Positions 1 through 6,456 of a stretch of 47,198 nucleotides of DNA are shown in pieces. Both the position numbers and the translations under genes were made by a program. The notes under the pieces were generated by a model. That model saw only the letters and a program-made list of their open reading frames with translations. It was not told the DNA's origin and searched no databases. How positions within the stretch are numbered: position 1 is the first letter of the stretch; the number at the start of each line of letters is the position of its first letter. Origin of the DNA: a virus; the IMG/VR virus record IMGVR_UViG_3300037155_000033, positions 1 through 47,198 of that record, one strand, 5' to 3'.

Positions 1-126
1 CAATTACTCATAATTACAATGTATCATATGTATTAAAATAATGCAAGTCCATTTTCTATAAATATGTGGATAACCGAGTGCTTGACACTTTCCTATAATT
101 TGCTAATTCCCTTTGTATCTGGGGAG
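1..126. repeat. Terminal direct repeat, left copy
   Basis: These 126 bases are repeated exactly at 47052-47177, so the window reads as a circle or a molecule with overlapping ends. Bases 62-126 are a mobile-looking sub-element with a third copy at 46468-46532. The sub-element holds a perfect DnaA box (65-73), a TTGACA, and the core CCTTTGTATCTGGGG (110-124). The repeat covers the leader of the leftward gene starting at 47062 and the 3' flank of the gene at 132-521. Confidence 0.9.
65..73 (-). promoter_or_regulatory. DnaA box (TTATCCACA)
   Basis: Perfect match to the consensus DnaA box, inside the repeated element. Identical boxes occur in the other element copies (46471-46479, 47116-47124) and at three single-copy sites (6464-6472, 15753-15761, 18817-18825). 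Function is inferred from the motif only. Confidence 0.5.
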
Positions 127-131
127 GAAGG

Positions 132-521
132 TTATTTTAGTTTTTCATAAATACTTCCTGTAAGATATTCTATTTGATATGCCCAAGTTTCGCCTGACTC
201 TATATTATATTTACTGCCGATTTTTTCCATTAAAAATTCTACTGCGTGAAAAATCTCGTGGGCAAGTAGTGCTTTGAATTTCACGTCATCAACTTCGTTA
301 GTAATCTGTAAAATTGTTTGCCCACCTTTCAGCATTGTGGTTTTTGCTTTTCCGTGTCGGTGTAAAATTTCAAATTCATCATTAGATAGTTTGTAGTTTT
401 TTCGCTTTTCAATAAAGTCGCAAATTTCTTTGTGTGAATGTCCGATAAAAACGGCTACATCAAAAGGGTAAGTTCCATTATCCACAACAAATGATTGCTT
501 CCTAATTTTTCGGCTTTTCAT
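132..521 (-). CDS. Putative HExxH zinc metallopeptidase
   Basis: A 129-residue protein with a gluzincin-type motif HEIFH at residues 88-92, followed by a downstream acidic stretch (E108, E111) that could supply the third zinc ligand. The length and arrangement resemble small phage-encoded zincin-like proteins, but I cannot name a family. There is no signal peptide, so it would act in the cytoplasm. The start ATG follows an extended -10 (TGATAGAAT) by 6 nt, with no Shine-Dalgarno. The gene is flanked on both sides by CCTTTGTATCTGGGG repeats, and the alternative sequence at the right end of the window lacks it, so it looks like a dispensable cargo gene. The substrate is unknown. Confidence 0.65.
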   Translation of the reverse strand: MKSRKIRKQSFVVDNGTYPFDVAVFIGHSHKEICDFIEKRKNYKLSNDEFEILHRHGKAKTTMLKGGQTILQITNEVDDVKFKALLAHEIFHAVEFLMEKIGSKYNIESGETWAYQIEYLTGSIYEKLK

Positions 522-527
522 AAGTTA

Positions 528-561
528 ATTCTATCATAAAACTTATCCTTTGTATCTGGGG
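528..561 (-). promoter_or_regulatory. Repeat-borne extended -10 promoter of the metallopeptidase gene
   Basis: On the minus strand the repeat core CCCCAGATACAAAGG (547-561) is followed by ATAAGTTTTA, then TGATAGAAT (TGn at 534-536, -10 TAGAAT at 528-533). The ATG lies 6 nt further on. The same arrangement precedes the gene starting at 46684. GATACA sits 17 nt upstream as a weak -35. Confidence 0.5.
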
Positions 562-586
562 AGAAAAGTTATTTTCTTGAAGTTAT

Positions 587-751
587 TTAATCTGAAATTT
601 TAATATTATTTTTAATTTCATAGCAACTTTTACATTCTATATGACTAGACAAAAGTAATCTGCGGAAAAAATTAGTTATCGGGCGACCAATTATTTGCTC
701 TAACGGAAATCCATCTTTTGCTATAATAACTTTTCTAATTTTATTTCTCAT
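587..751 (-). CDS. Small protein, DGFPL/CxxC family
   Basis: A 54-residue protein of unknown function. It overlaps the HTH gene upstream by an ATGA stop/start, so the two are translationally coupled. It shares the phrase KDGFPL and a C-terminal CxxC (residues about 40-43) with the 48-residue protein at 46538-46684, so the two look like diverged paralogues from the duplicated end region. A single CxxC could be half of a zinc site completed by dimerisation (inference). Confidence 0.55.
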   Translation of the reverse strand: MRNKIRKVIIAKDGFPLEQIIGRPITNFFRRLLLSSHIECKSCYEIKNNIKISD

Positions 752-993
752 TTTTTAATTGGTGGATTACTTTTAATATCTAAACCATATTTTTTATATA
801 GTTCAGGGCTTAAGAAAATTAAATCTTGGCTAAACCATTCTCTAAATAGATGGGATATTAGATTTAATACTTGTTGATGGCTTATACCTAACTCTTTGGC
901 AGTTTCTCTAGAAGTTTTTTCTTTTTTGATTGCTCTCAAAAGAATTTTTATATGTTCTAGTGTAAAGACATATTCTCTTTTAATTGTTTCCAT
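748..993 (-). CDS. Helix-turn-helix DNA-binding protein
   Basis: An 81-residue basic protein. Residues about 28-50 fit a helix-turn-helix (alternating hydrophobic positions around AKELGISHQQV), like those in small phage regulators and sigma region 4-like domains. It is the first gene after a near-consensus promoter whose -10 ends 6 nt before this ATG, so its mRNA should be leaderless. It is coupled to the downstream 54-residue gene. It probably regulates transcription of this arm, possibly through the CCCCAGATACAAAGG repeats; that link is a guess. Confidence 0.65.
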   Translation of the reverse strand: METIKREYVFTLEHIKILLRAIKKEKTSRETAKELGISHQQVLNLISHLFREWFSQDLIFLSPELYKKYGLDIKSNPPIKK

Positions 994-999
994 ACAACT

Positions 1000-1027
1000 A
1001 TATTAGCAGAATAATTATATTTGTCAA
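1000..1027 (-). promoter_or_regulatory. Sigma-70 promoter, leaderless start
   Basis: TTGACA (1022-1027), 16-nt spacer, TAATAT (1000-1005), then 6 nt to the ATG at 993. It drives the HTH gene leftward. Confidence 0.65.
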
Positions 1028-1060
1028 GGAAGATTGATTAAAACTGGGGATAAAACTTAT

Positions 1061-1075
1061 CCTTTGTATCTGGGG
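1061..1075. repeat. CCTTTGTATCTGGGG repeat core
   Basis: One of six exact copies of this 15-mer in the window (also 110-124, 547-561, 46516-46530, 46711-46725, 47161-47175). This copy and the one at 46711 share a longer flank (GGGGATTTGTAGAGG followed by the end of a leftward gene), which shows that a whole gene-end module was duplicated. The palindrome GGATAAAACTTATCC abuts it at about 1047-1061. Confidence 0.8.
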
Positions 1076-1092
1076 GATTTGTAGAGGGAGGG

Positions 1093-1764
1093 TTAGAGAA
1101 TATGTTCCGGCTTTACATGCATCGACCATGCGATTTCGATTTCACGCGCCACACGGATTGTTTCGGCCATGCAATTAAGTATATCTTTTAATGAAAATGT
1201 AACTTTAAATGTTTCCACATGTCCAGTAGGTTTTATCACCTTTTTGTCTTCCGGGAGCCAATCCGAAGGGCTGTGAGGCTCTATAACGTCTTCCGTTTCG
1301 ATCCAGTTGAGATACGCATCCTTTAAAACTACTCCATAGGCTAAATAAATAAGCATGGCATAAAATATCATTTGCGGATGCCGTTGAGCCTTAGTTTGTG
1401 TCCATTTTCCTTTACCGGTCTTCGTCTCATAAAATTCTTTGGTTTTACTATTTAAATAATCCGGCTTACCGATAATTTTTAACCACCCGGATTTTGTTTT
1501 AGTCTCAACAACTATCTCTTTATCTCGGACATCATACTTAGGAAGTAAAAGCATAGCGGCATCGGTTAAAAGATCGCCGGTGGATTCTTCGTTCTCCAGC
1601 GCCGTGGCGACCACTTTCCCAAAATCCATACCACTATTATTAAGACGATAGGCCTGATTGCCATCCATATATAACTTTTTATATCTCTCAGAATCATGTT
1701 TCCAAAGTTCACATTGACTGTAAGAAATATATTGGCGCGGTAATTGTATATATTTTTTTTTCAT
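1093..1764 (-). CDS. RecB/Cas4-like PD-(D/E)XK nuclease
   Basis: A 223-residue protein with the RecB-nuclease signature: an N-terminal YSQCELW segment (residues about 15-21), motif II D102 in GKPDYL, motif III E113 and K115 in FYETKTG, and a QxxxY-type motif (Q131 onwards). This family cuts DNA as a 5' or 3' exonuclease in recombination and repair; phage versions often work beside an ssDNA-binding or annealing protein. I see no cysteine quartet for the iron-sulphur cluster of Cas4, so AddB/RecB-like is the safer call. It overlaps the preceding zinc-finger gene by ATGA. Confidence 0.8.
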   Translation of the reverse strand: MKKKYIQLPRQYISYSQCELWKHDSERYKKLYMDGNQAYRLNNSGMDFGKVVATALENEESTGDLLTDAAMLLLPKYDVRDKEIVVETKTKSGWLKIIGKPDYLNSKTKEFYETKTGKGKWTQTKAQRHPQMIFYAMLIYLAYGVVLKDAYLNWIETEDVIEPHSPSDWLPEDKKVIKPTGHVETFKVTFSLKDILNCMAETIRVAREIEIAWSMHVKPEHIL

Positions 1765-1895
1765 CTTTTATCTCTCCAAATTTCTAATATATCTTTTTTA
1801 ATGTTACGATCTTCCCGGCACTTTGAACAGAAACAACATCTTTCCTCTTGCTCTTCTATCTCACAATATGCGCATTTTGGTCTTTTATTTTTCAT
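1761..1895 (-). CDS. Zinc-finger mini-protein (44 aa)
   Basis: A short protein with CAYC and a cysteine-rich CCFCSKC segment, a probable single zinc ribbon. It overlaps the RecB-like gene downstream by 4 nt (ATGA) and the 43-aa zinc protein upstream by 11 nt, so it belongs to a tightly coupled operon. Function unknown; small zinc ribbons in phage early regions are often host-takeover or DNA-binding factors. Confidence 0.6.
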   Translation of the reverse strand: MKNKRPKCAYCEIEEQEERCCFCSKCREDRNIKKDILEIWRDKR

Positions 1896-2016
1896 TTTTC
1901 TTATGCTTTTCATAATATTCTTTCATTTGTAATTTCCTACAAGGGAAGCATCTGGCATCTGACCTTCTCATAGACCTTACTTCTTCTATTCCGCAGATTT
2001 TACATTTTACTAACAT
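1885..2016 (-). CDS. Zinc-finger mini-protein (43 aa)
   Basis: It contains CKIC near the N-terminus and CFPC about 17 residues later, a classic two-knuckle zinc ribbon, followed by a basic helical tail. Its start overlaps the stop of the 111-aa gene upstream (ATGTTAG). The next gene downstream has a similar cysteine layout, so the two may be distant paralogues. Function unknown. Confidence 0.6.
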   Translation of the reverse strand: MLVKCKICGIEEVRSMRRSDARCFPCRKLQMKEYYEKHKKNEK

Positions 2017-2345
2017 ATCTTTTGCCACCATTTTAAGTTTTCGTTGTATCGTAAGTTGAAGTCGTGTTCATAAGGATTATCACAGATTTGGCAATCTTCT
2101 ATGTTAGCCGAGCAAGTATTAGGCGGATAGACTTCATAAGGAAAATAACCTTGTAAGCCAGACTCTCCACAAGCTCCATCGCCTAAATAACCTGTGAGAT
2201 AAATAAAGAACGGATAAAGTATAATTCCTATCCAGTTAAGTATCCCATAAAATAAGATAAAAGCCAAGATATAAAAGCATATTTCGTCCCATTTAATGAG
2301 TTCAAGAAATTCGCTAAATTCTACTTTGAAGATGTATTTATACAT
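2010..2345 (-). CDS. Membrane protein with cysteine-rich C-terminal domain
   Basis: A 111-residue protein. Residues about 20-55 form one or two hydrophobic segments rich in I, L, F and Y. They are followed by a C-terminal domain with five or six cysteines (CGESG, CSANIEDCQIC) that would suit disulphides or a metal site. It could alter the host envelope, for example superinfection exclusion (inference). It lies a few bases downstream of the 169-aa gene. Confidence 0.6.
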   Translation of the reverse strand: MYKYIFKVEFSEFLELIKWDEICFYILAFILFYGILNWIGIILYPFFIYLTGYLGDGACGESGLQGYFPYEVYPPNTCSANIEDCQICDNPYEHDFNLRYNENLKWWQKIC

Positions 2346-2349
2346 TTCT

Positions 2350-2859
2350 TTACTCCTTGTTAGGAGAGATGATTAAATTTATAAAATCTTCACTTATGTG
2401 TTCGCCCATTGTGCCTACTATTTCTGCCGTTTTTTCTCCTACAACAGTATCTAGCATTGGTCTAGTCCATTTTTGTTTTATCTTCAATGCCTTCAATCGT
2501 AACTCCGCTTTATATTCCGCCACCGCTTCGTTGCGAACGAGGGAGATTTTATTTAGCCACCAATCGGCGATAACACTTTCAGGAGTTTCCCCTACACGGC
2601 TTGGTAATGTTTTTACAAATACTGTAAACTCTTCCTCTATAGACTGTGAAGAATGTATACACCCCTTTTCACACATTTTATCTAGTTCCTCTATTCGTGA
2701 AGCCAAATTGAGTTCGGCAGGTTTTATTTTTCCACAATGACAGCAAAAAGTATATCCGTCTTTAAATAAATGTTTACATTCTTCTTCGGCAGGAGAATGA
2801 ATAGGACACCTCTGTGATTTATCTAAACAATAATAGCAGTTTTCTTTTTTGTTTTTCAT
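2350..2859 (-). CDS. Cysteine-rich phage protein, 169 aa
   Basis: The N-terminal third holds several CxxC/CxxH-type pairs (CYYC, CPIH, FCCHCG) typical of tandem zinc ribbons. The rest is charged and helical, with a KALKIKQKW segment. It resembles small phage zinc proteins but no family is recognised. It sits between two membrane-protein genes in the leftward operon. Confidence 0.6.
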   Translation of the reverse strand: MKNKKENCYYCLDKSQRCPIHSPAEEECKHLFKDGYTFCCHCGKIKPAELNLASRIEELDKMCEKGCIHSSQSIEEEFTVFVKTLPSRVGETPESVIADWWLNKISLVRNEAVAEYKAELRLKALKIKQKWTRPMLDTVVGEKTAEIVGTMGEHISEDFINLIISPNKE

Positions 2860-2904
2860 ATCTTTATCTTCTCTCTATCCCATTGTGGACTAAAAATGGG
2901 GGTG

Positions 2905-3072
2905 TTAATCAAATTTTCTTCTTAATAATATCATTCCTGCAAATACCAGAGGGTGAATTGCTAATAAGATAAAAAATACTTTAAGCGGATTCGTTACAGC
3001 AAGTAAGCAAAAAGGTGTGCTAATTAAAACTCCCCATAAATAACCTTGATTTTTTATTATTTCTTTCAACAT
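2905..3072 (-). CDS. Small two-helix membrane protein (55 aa)
   Basis: Two hydrophobic stretches (residues about 11-28 and 32-49) separated by a short turn, ending in a basic RRKF tail. This is a helical hairpin in the membrane with the positive end expected in the cytoplasm. Its start overlaps the stop of the 44-aa gene upstream (ATGTTGA). It could be an early membrane-active protein or an extra holin-like peptide; no family is recognised. Confidence 0.6.
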   Translation of the reverse strand: MLKEIIKNQGYLWGVLISTPFCLLAVTNPLKVFFILLAIHPLVFAGMILLRRKFD

Positions 3073-3200
3073 ATCTTATTTCTCCTCCAAAGAGGGGTGG
3101 CTAGTAAATCAAGTTCTAATACTGGACAATTTAAGTAATGACTTCCTTCTTCTATGAAATCTCTTTTACAAGTGCAAATTTTTTCTTTTAATTTTTCCAT
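3066..3200 (-). CDS. Small CxC/HxxxxC protein (44 aa)
   Basis: A short protein with CTC at residues 9-11, then H21 and C25, consistent with a small zinc knuckle. It is coupled to the membrane hairpin gene by a 7-nt overlap. Function unknown. Confidence 0.5.
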   Translation of the reverse strand: MEKLKEKICTCKRDFIEEGSHYLNCPVLELDLLATPLWRRNKIC

Positions 3201-3218
3201 CTTGTTTTATATTAAGAG

Positions 3219-3428
3219 CTACCAAAGTTTTAATGGTTTCTTAAATAATTGATAATCTTTGCCAAGTTGTTCGTGATAGGCGATTTCTTCACTCTTTGGC
3301 ATTATCGACCCGATTGTTTTGTTTGCGTGCATTATTTCATCATTCAACCTCATATTTTCTTGGATATAGAAACTATAAGGCATTAGGGGAATCGGATATA
3401 CTTCATTTAATGATTTTGTTTGTTTCAT
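3219..3428 (-). CDS. Hypothetical protein (69 aa)
   Basis: A small soluble protein with no recognised motif. Its start overlaps the stop of the 73-aa gene upstream by ATGA, so it is very likely translated in the same operon. Confidence 0.5.
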   Translation of the reverse strand: MKQTKSLNEVYPIPLMPYSFYIQENMRLNDEIMHANKTIGSIMPKSEEIAYHEQLGKDYQLFKKPLKLW

Positions 3429-3646
3429 AAAGTTTCTACAAAATTTCCTATCTCTAATAATGCGTTTGCAACTTTAATTATAGTTTCTGGTTTTGAACGA
3501 TTAAAGATAAACGCAGTTTCTTTGTTACCACTGATAACTAAATTACTGCCATTTATAATGCGGACTTTTTTCTTTTCGCCATCGTATTGAATGTCAAAAG
3601 TTATTCCTGTTGATTCGTGTAAATATGTTTCGTTTAGTTTTTTCAT
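3425..3646 (-). CDS. Hypothetical protein (73 aa)
   Basis: A compact alpha/beta-looking protein with alternating hydrophobic strands in the first 50 residues and a C-terminal helix. It overlaps both neighbours by 4 nt (ATGA). No family recognised. Confidence 0.5.
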   Translation of the reverse strand: MKKLNETYLHESTGITFDIQYDGEKKKVRIINGSNLVISGNKETAFIFNRSKPETIIKVANALLEIGNFVETL

Positions 3647-3813
3647 TTTATTTCTTTAGTATAGTTATAAATAATAGTGGCTGGGAAGACTTTATAATTA
3701 AATTCGTGGCAGTTTTTAAGTTCCCGTTTAGTGGGCTTTGTATTCCAAATAGTAGGAGTGCAACCTTTTGACCCGCAGTAACATATTTCTACGAAACATT
3801 TAATTTTTTTCAT
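3643..3813 (-). CDS. Cysteine-containing small protein (56 aa)
   Basis: It carries C6, CYC at about 11-13, C18 and C35, which could form one metal site. It is coupled to the downstream gene by ATGA. No family recognised. Confidence 0.5.
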   Translation of the reverse strand: MKKIKCFVEICYCGSKGCTPTIWNTKPTKRELKNCHEFNYKVFPATIIYNYTKEIK

Positions 3814-3854
3814 TTTATATACTTACTTACTATATCTCTTGTTAAATGTGGGGA

Positions 3855-3983
3855 TTAGTTAATTTTGCCTAATTCTTTTAATACCCATGATAATGTCTTA
3901 TCCGGATTAGCGAGCCAGAACTTTAGGATCTCAAAGCAAATGTCTATTATTTGCTCTTTGCGTTTATTTTGACCTAATAACAA
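3855..3983 (-). CDS. Small helical protein, probable TTG start (42 aa)
   Basis: An open frame beginning with TTG inside the last 20 nt of the 198-aa gene. The product would be one amphipathic helix bearing two tryptophans. It has no ATG in frame, so the start is inferred from the overlap style of this operon. It could be non-coding. Confidence 0.35.
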   Translation of the reverse strand: MLLGQNKRKEQIIDICFEILKFWLANPDKTLSWVLKELGKIN

Positions 3984-4560
3984 CTTGTTTTTCATCATAT
4001 AATTCCCATCCAGCTACTAATAATCTTTTTTGTAATAAGGCCTCGGTAATTAAAGGGACATTTGGAATTAAATATTTTCTAGGTGTTAAAGTTTCATCTA
4101 TACATCTTGGTTTAGTAACTGTTCGGATTAAGGACTTGCCGACTTCCCCCTGCGAACCAGCGTTCACTTCTCCTAATGTTTCGAGTTTACCGGCGGCGGT
4201 TTCGGCTTTCATTGTGCCTTTTAAAACTCTTTTTTCAAGTCGCGACTGTTCTTTGGCAATTCTATCATCTTCTTCTATTTGCCAAGCAAGCATTTTACTT
4301 TTAATGGTCTTGTTAGCGTCTGCGAGATTTAACTCCATAGGTTTAAAGAGATCCCGGATAGCGCTTAACGACTTCATTAAAGGCGATGTAATATTCTTTT
4401 TCTTTTCCTCGATAAACTTCTCCGCTTGTCTAACATTGTGTAGAGCGTCCGTAGCCTTTGCCATATCTTCTTTATTTTCCACAACAAGCGACATGGCGGA
4501 TTGTTGGACGGTGGAGACTTGTTGTTTGATTTCAGTTAGTTCTTTTGGTTTTATTTCCAT
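3964..4560 (-). CDS. Coiled-coil recombination-associated phage protein
   Basis: A 198-residue protein. Residues 1-120 are almost wholly helical and highly charged (EKFIEEKKKNI, then a second long helix). The C-terminal 70 residues look folded (PRKYLIPN, WELYDEKQ). The layout matches a widespread phage protein encoded next to ERF/RecT-type annealing proteins and SSBs; its exact role is not established. Here it lies two genes below the SSB gene, and no obvious annealing protein is present, so it may help the SSB or the RecB-like nuclease. Confidence 0.55.
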   Translation of the reverse strand: MEIKPKELTEIKQQVSTVQQSAMSLVVENKEDMAKATDALHNVRQAEKFIEEKKKNITSPLMKSLSAIRDLFKPMELNLADANKTIKSKMLAWQIEEDDRIAKEQSRLEKRVLKGTMKAETAAGKLETLGEVNAGSQGEVGKSLIRTVTKPRCIDETLTPRKYLIPNVPLITEALLQKRLLVAGWELYDEKQVVIRSK

Positions 4561-4733
4561 TTGATTTCTATAAATCCTAATAATTGCATGATTCTTATTC
4601 CAATTCTAGCTCTCAATGTATAAGTTTCTTTCCATGCGGATTTTGTAAATTCGGCAGAATACAAAGCGTTGTATTTAATAGGAGCAATTCCTACTTTGCC
4701 ATCGTTTTCTATTTTTAGAATATTATCGTTCAT
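4551..4733 (-). CDS. Hypothetical protein (60 aa)
   Basis: I chose the ATG at 4733. An upstream in-frame extension would run into the structured RNA segment. The product is a small soluble protein with a C-terminal amphipathic helix and no known motif. It overlaps the coiled-coil gene by about 10 nt. Confidence 0.5.
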   Translation of the reverse strand: MNDNILKIENDGKVGIAPIKYNALYSAEFTKSAWKETYTLRARIGIRIMQLLGFIEIKWK

Positions 4734-4755
4734 ACAATTTTTAATTCCACAAGAG

Positions 4756-4870
4756 CCTAAAGGGGGAAACAAGGACTAACTTTACTCGGCATATTTTAAT
4801 CCCTTGTTTCCATCAGGGCTTTTGTATTCCCTTGCCGAGCCTGCGCCCCTTTAGACCCTCGTGGGGTCTA
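4756..4870 (-). ncRNA. Pseudoknotted intergenic RNA element downstream of ssb
   Basis: Four long complementary pairs interlock here: CTAAAGGGG (4757-4765) with CCCCTTTAG (4846-4854); GGAAACAAGG (4765-4774) with CCTTGTTTCC (4802-4811); CTCGGCA (4785-4791) with TGCCGAG (4833-4839); TAGACCC (4852-4858) with GGGTCTA (4864-4870). The second and third pairs cross, which defines a pseudoknot. The element lies in the leftward transcript between the SSB gene and the 60-aa gene. It has no U-run, so it is not a simple terminator. Regulation, RNA processing or stability are possible roles. Confidence 0.5.
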
Positions 4871-4879
4871 GGTTAGTTA

Positions 4880-5404
4880 TTAAACTTTAAACGGATCTCC
4901 TGAAGAAAATAATGCTTCGAGGTTTACGGGACGGGCGACTAGGGCTTTCTTAATCTCAGCACTAACTTCAGCGGCTGGATTTGGCATCGCAGCATATTCA
5001 GTGTCATTCATTGTCGTACCTTTACGAGTAATCGAAAGATCATAATTCTTTGGAGAACCCCATTTTGGATTATCAATAAGAGCTTTTATAGCTGTCATAA
5101 TTGATTTCTGTGTAATCTCAAGAATCTGTATTCTCTCTGCTTCATAATTCCAGATAACACACGCCCAGAAATGGCGAACACTAGCATCTTTTTTTATATC
5201 ATCTGGTGTACCTTCAAATTGTTCTTTTTGTCTAATGGGTTTGTTATCTTGGTTAAAATATTCGTAACCTACAATTGCAGGAGATAACACCCTAAAAGTA
5301 GTTTCACCTTGGGGAAATTTATTCAAGTAATCGCTTGTTACGGGAACTTTATAATCAGAATCTGGAAAGAAGTCGTTTGCATTGTTTGTTGTTTGTTTTT
5401 TCAT
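4880..5404 (-). CDS. ssb: Phage single-stranded DNA-binding protein
   Basis: A 174-residue protein that looks like a gp32/gp2.5-type OB-fold SSB of phages. Landmarks are the strand FRVLSPAIVGYEYF, an aromatic core segment RHFWACVIWNYE (about residues 77-88), ILEITQKSI, and the motif YDLSITRKGT shared by this group. The C-terminus is short and ends in GDPFKV rather than a long acidic tail. It would coat ssDNA during replication and support the primase-helicase and nuclease of this arm. A small hairpin (5448-5467) lies in the leader, and a pseudoknotted element follows the stop. Confidence 0.75.
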   Translation of the reverse strand: MKKQTTNNANDFFPDSDYKVPVTSDYLNKFPQGETTFRVLSPAIVGYEYFNQDNKPIRQKEQFEGTPDDIKKDASVRHFWACVIWNYEAERIQILEITQKSIMTAIKALIDNPKWGSPKNYDLSITRKGTTMNDTEYAAMPNPAAEVSAEIKKALVARPVNLEALFSSGDPFKV

Positions 5405-5447
5405 TTGTTTAATTTGTGTTAATTGTTTTTAATGTTTGTTTTCATAT

Positions 5448-5467
5448 CCACTAATCGATCGTAGTGG
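5448..5467 (-). promoter_or_regulatory. Hairpin in the ssb leader
   Basis: CCACTA / TAGTGG (6 bp) around an 8-nt loop that is itself the palindrome ATCGATCG. It lies 44 nt upstream of the ssb ATG on the leftward transcript and has no U-run. It may be an SSB autoregulatory site or a processing site (inference). Confidence 0.35.
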
Positions 5468-5477
5468 GGTTATGACT

Positions 5478-5660
5478 TTATATATTCACCACCGTTGGCA
5501 TGTAATGTGTATATTCAACTCCTGACTGACTTTTGGTTTTAATTTCGGCGTACGCGATGGCTTTGGTGGCTTTTAAAACTTTACGTCTTATACGTCTGTC
5601 TGAATTGTTTTTCTTTGGATTAAACGTGGGTTCAAATGTTTTGTTGGTGTAGCCTTTCAT
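5478..5660 (-). CDS. Hypothetical basic protein (60 aa)
   Basis: Rich in K and R, with a central NNSDRRIRRKVLKATKA segment, so it may bind nucleic acid. It is the gene immediately before ssb. No family recognised. Confidence 0.5.
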   Translation of the reverse strand: MKGYTNKTFEPTFNPKKNNSDRRIRRKVLKATKAIAYAEIKTKSQSGVEYTHYMPTVVNI

Positions 5661-5669
5661 ATATATGGT

Positions 5670-5870
5670 TTAAAAAGGAAAATTTCTTTTTGCTTGTTGT
5701 ATTTTTTCCAAGAGCACATGAGCTCTTTCTAATTTATAAGCCTTTCTTTCTTCTGGCGTACAATCCACCATAATTTTATCTATAGCATTTTGTTCTAAAT
5801 CAAATGCATCAATCATACTCATTGGTTTATGTTTTTCTAAAAAGTCTTTTATTTTGGTAAAAAATTTCAT
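5670..5870 (-). CDS. Hypothetical helical protein (66 aa)
   Basis: Predicted mostly helical (KDFLEKHKP, then two further helices). It overlaps the 86-aa gene by 4 nt (ATGA), which supports translation. No function recognised. Confidence 0.5.
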   Translation of the reverse strand: MKFFTKIKDFLEKHKPMSMIDAFDLEQNAIDKIMVDCTPEERKAYKLERAHVLLEKIQQAKRNFPF

Positions 5871-6127
5871 TTTATTATTACTTTAAGTCTATCATCTAGT
5901 AATACTATATATCCGTTTGCAATTTGAAAATTTCCATTAACTATTTTAACTTTAAACTTACTTTTCTTTTCATTGTATCCAATCGCAGATACAATATCGG
6001 CAAGTATAAAACTATCAGCTGAATCTTTTCCTAATTCAATAACTACTGGATATTTATAATCATCCCTTTTACTGGCCTTTTTCATCACTTTTTTTATTGA
6101 ATTAAAACTTAATTTTTCTTTTTTCAT
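5867..6127 (-). CDS. Hypothetical protein (86 aa)
   Basis: The N-terminal 25 residues are basic, followed by an alternating beta pattern (YPVVIELG, FKVKIVNGNFQIANGYIVLL) that looks like a small beta-barrel. It overlaps the RHH gene upstream by ATGA. Possibly an accessory DNA-binding protein. Confidence 0.5.
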   Translation of the reverse strand: MKKEKLSFNSIKKVMKKASKRDDYKYPVVIELGKDSADSFILADIVSAIGYNEKKSKFKVKIVNGNFQIANGYIVLLDDRLKVIIK

Positions 6128-6300
6128 TTTACTTCTTTTAACATATTCGCCACTTGATCACTTATACTTTCACTCGGGCTATCTAAATCTCTTACTAAAT
6201 CGTCAATTATATCGGTTATTTTTCTATTTTGTTGCCGGGAAACATGAAGGAGTTTCTGATGCGCGGACCTTGAGAGACGGATGAGGGTGGAGGGTTTCAT
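6124..6300 (-). CDS. Ribbon-helix-helix DNA-binding protein (second of pair)
   Basis: A 58-residue protein starting MKPSTLIRLS, a short strand followed by two helices, as in the Arc/MetJ/CopG ribbon-helix-helix fold. It is coupled by ATGA to the 41-aa paralogue upstream, which also begins MKPS. Probable dimeric repressor. Its likely operator is the promoter at 6429-6456. Confidence 0.6.
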   Translation of the reverse strand: MKPSTLIRLSRSAHQKLLHVSRQQNRKITDIIDDLVRDLDSPSESISDQVANMLKEVK

Positions 6301-6422
6301 GACTTGTTAATAAGTTCTGTAATAAATTCTATAATTGTTTTCTTTTTCTTAGTAGCCAAGAGTTTAATTTTCTCTTGAAGTTCTGCAGGTAACATTATTG
6401 ATTTATATATTGATGGTTTCAT
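6297..6422 (-). CDS. Ribbon-helix-helix DNA-binding protein (first of pair)
   Basis: 41 residues with the pattern of a minimal RHH domain: a strand (IYKSIML), then helix A (AELQEKIKLLATKK) and helix B (TIIEFITELINKS). It closely parallels the 37-aa protein at 44283-44396. It is the first gene behind a promoter whose -10 ends 6 nt before this ATG. Confidence 0.65.
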   Translation of the reverse strand: MKPSIYKSIMLPAELQEKIKLLATKKKKTIIEFITELINKS

Positions 6423-6428
6423 AAGATA

Positions 6429-6456
6429 ACAATATCACAATATAAATTTATTGCAA
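6429..6456 (-). promoter_or_regulatory. Promoter of the RHH gene pair, leaderless start
   Basis: TTGCAA (6451-6456), 16-nt spacer, TATTGT (6429-6434), then 6 nt to the ATG at 6422. A DnaA box (6464-6472) lies just upstream, overlapping the end of the resolvase-like gene. Both hexamers are weaker than consensus. Confidence 0.5.

Noticed and set aside
86-104. TTGACA...TATAAT in the repeated element, read as a plus-strand promoter
   Set aside because: The two hexamers are only 6 nt apart, far too close for a sigma-70 promoter, and no rightward gene follows.
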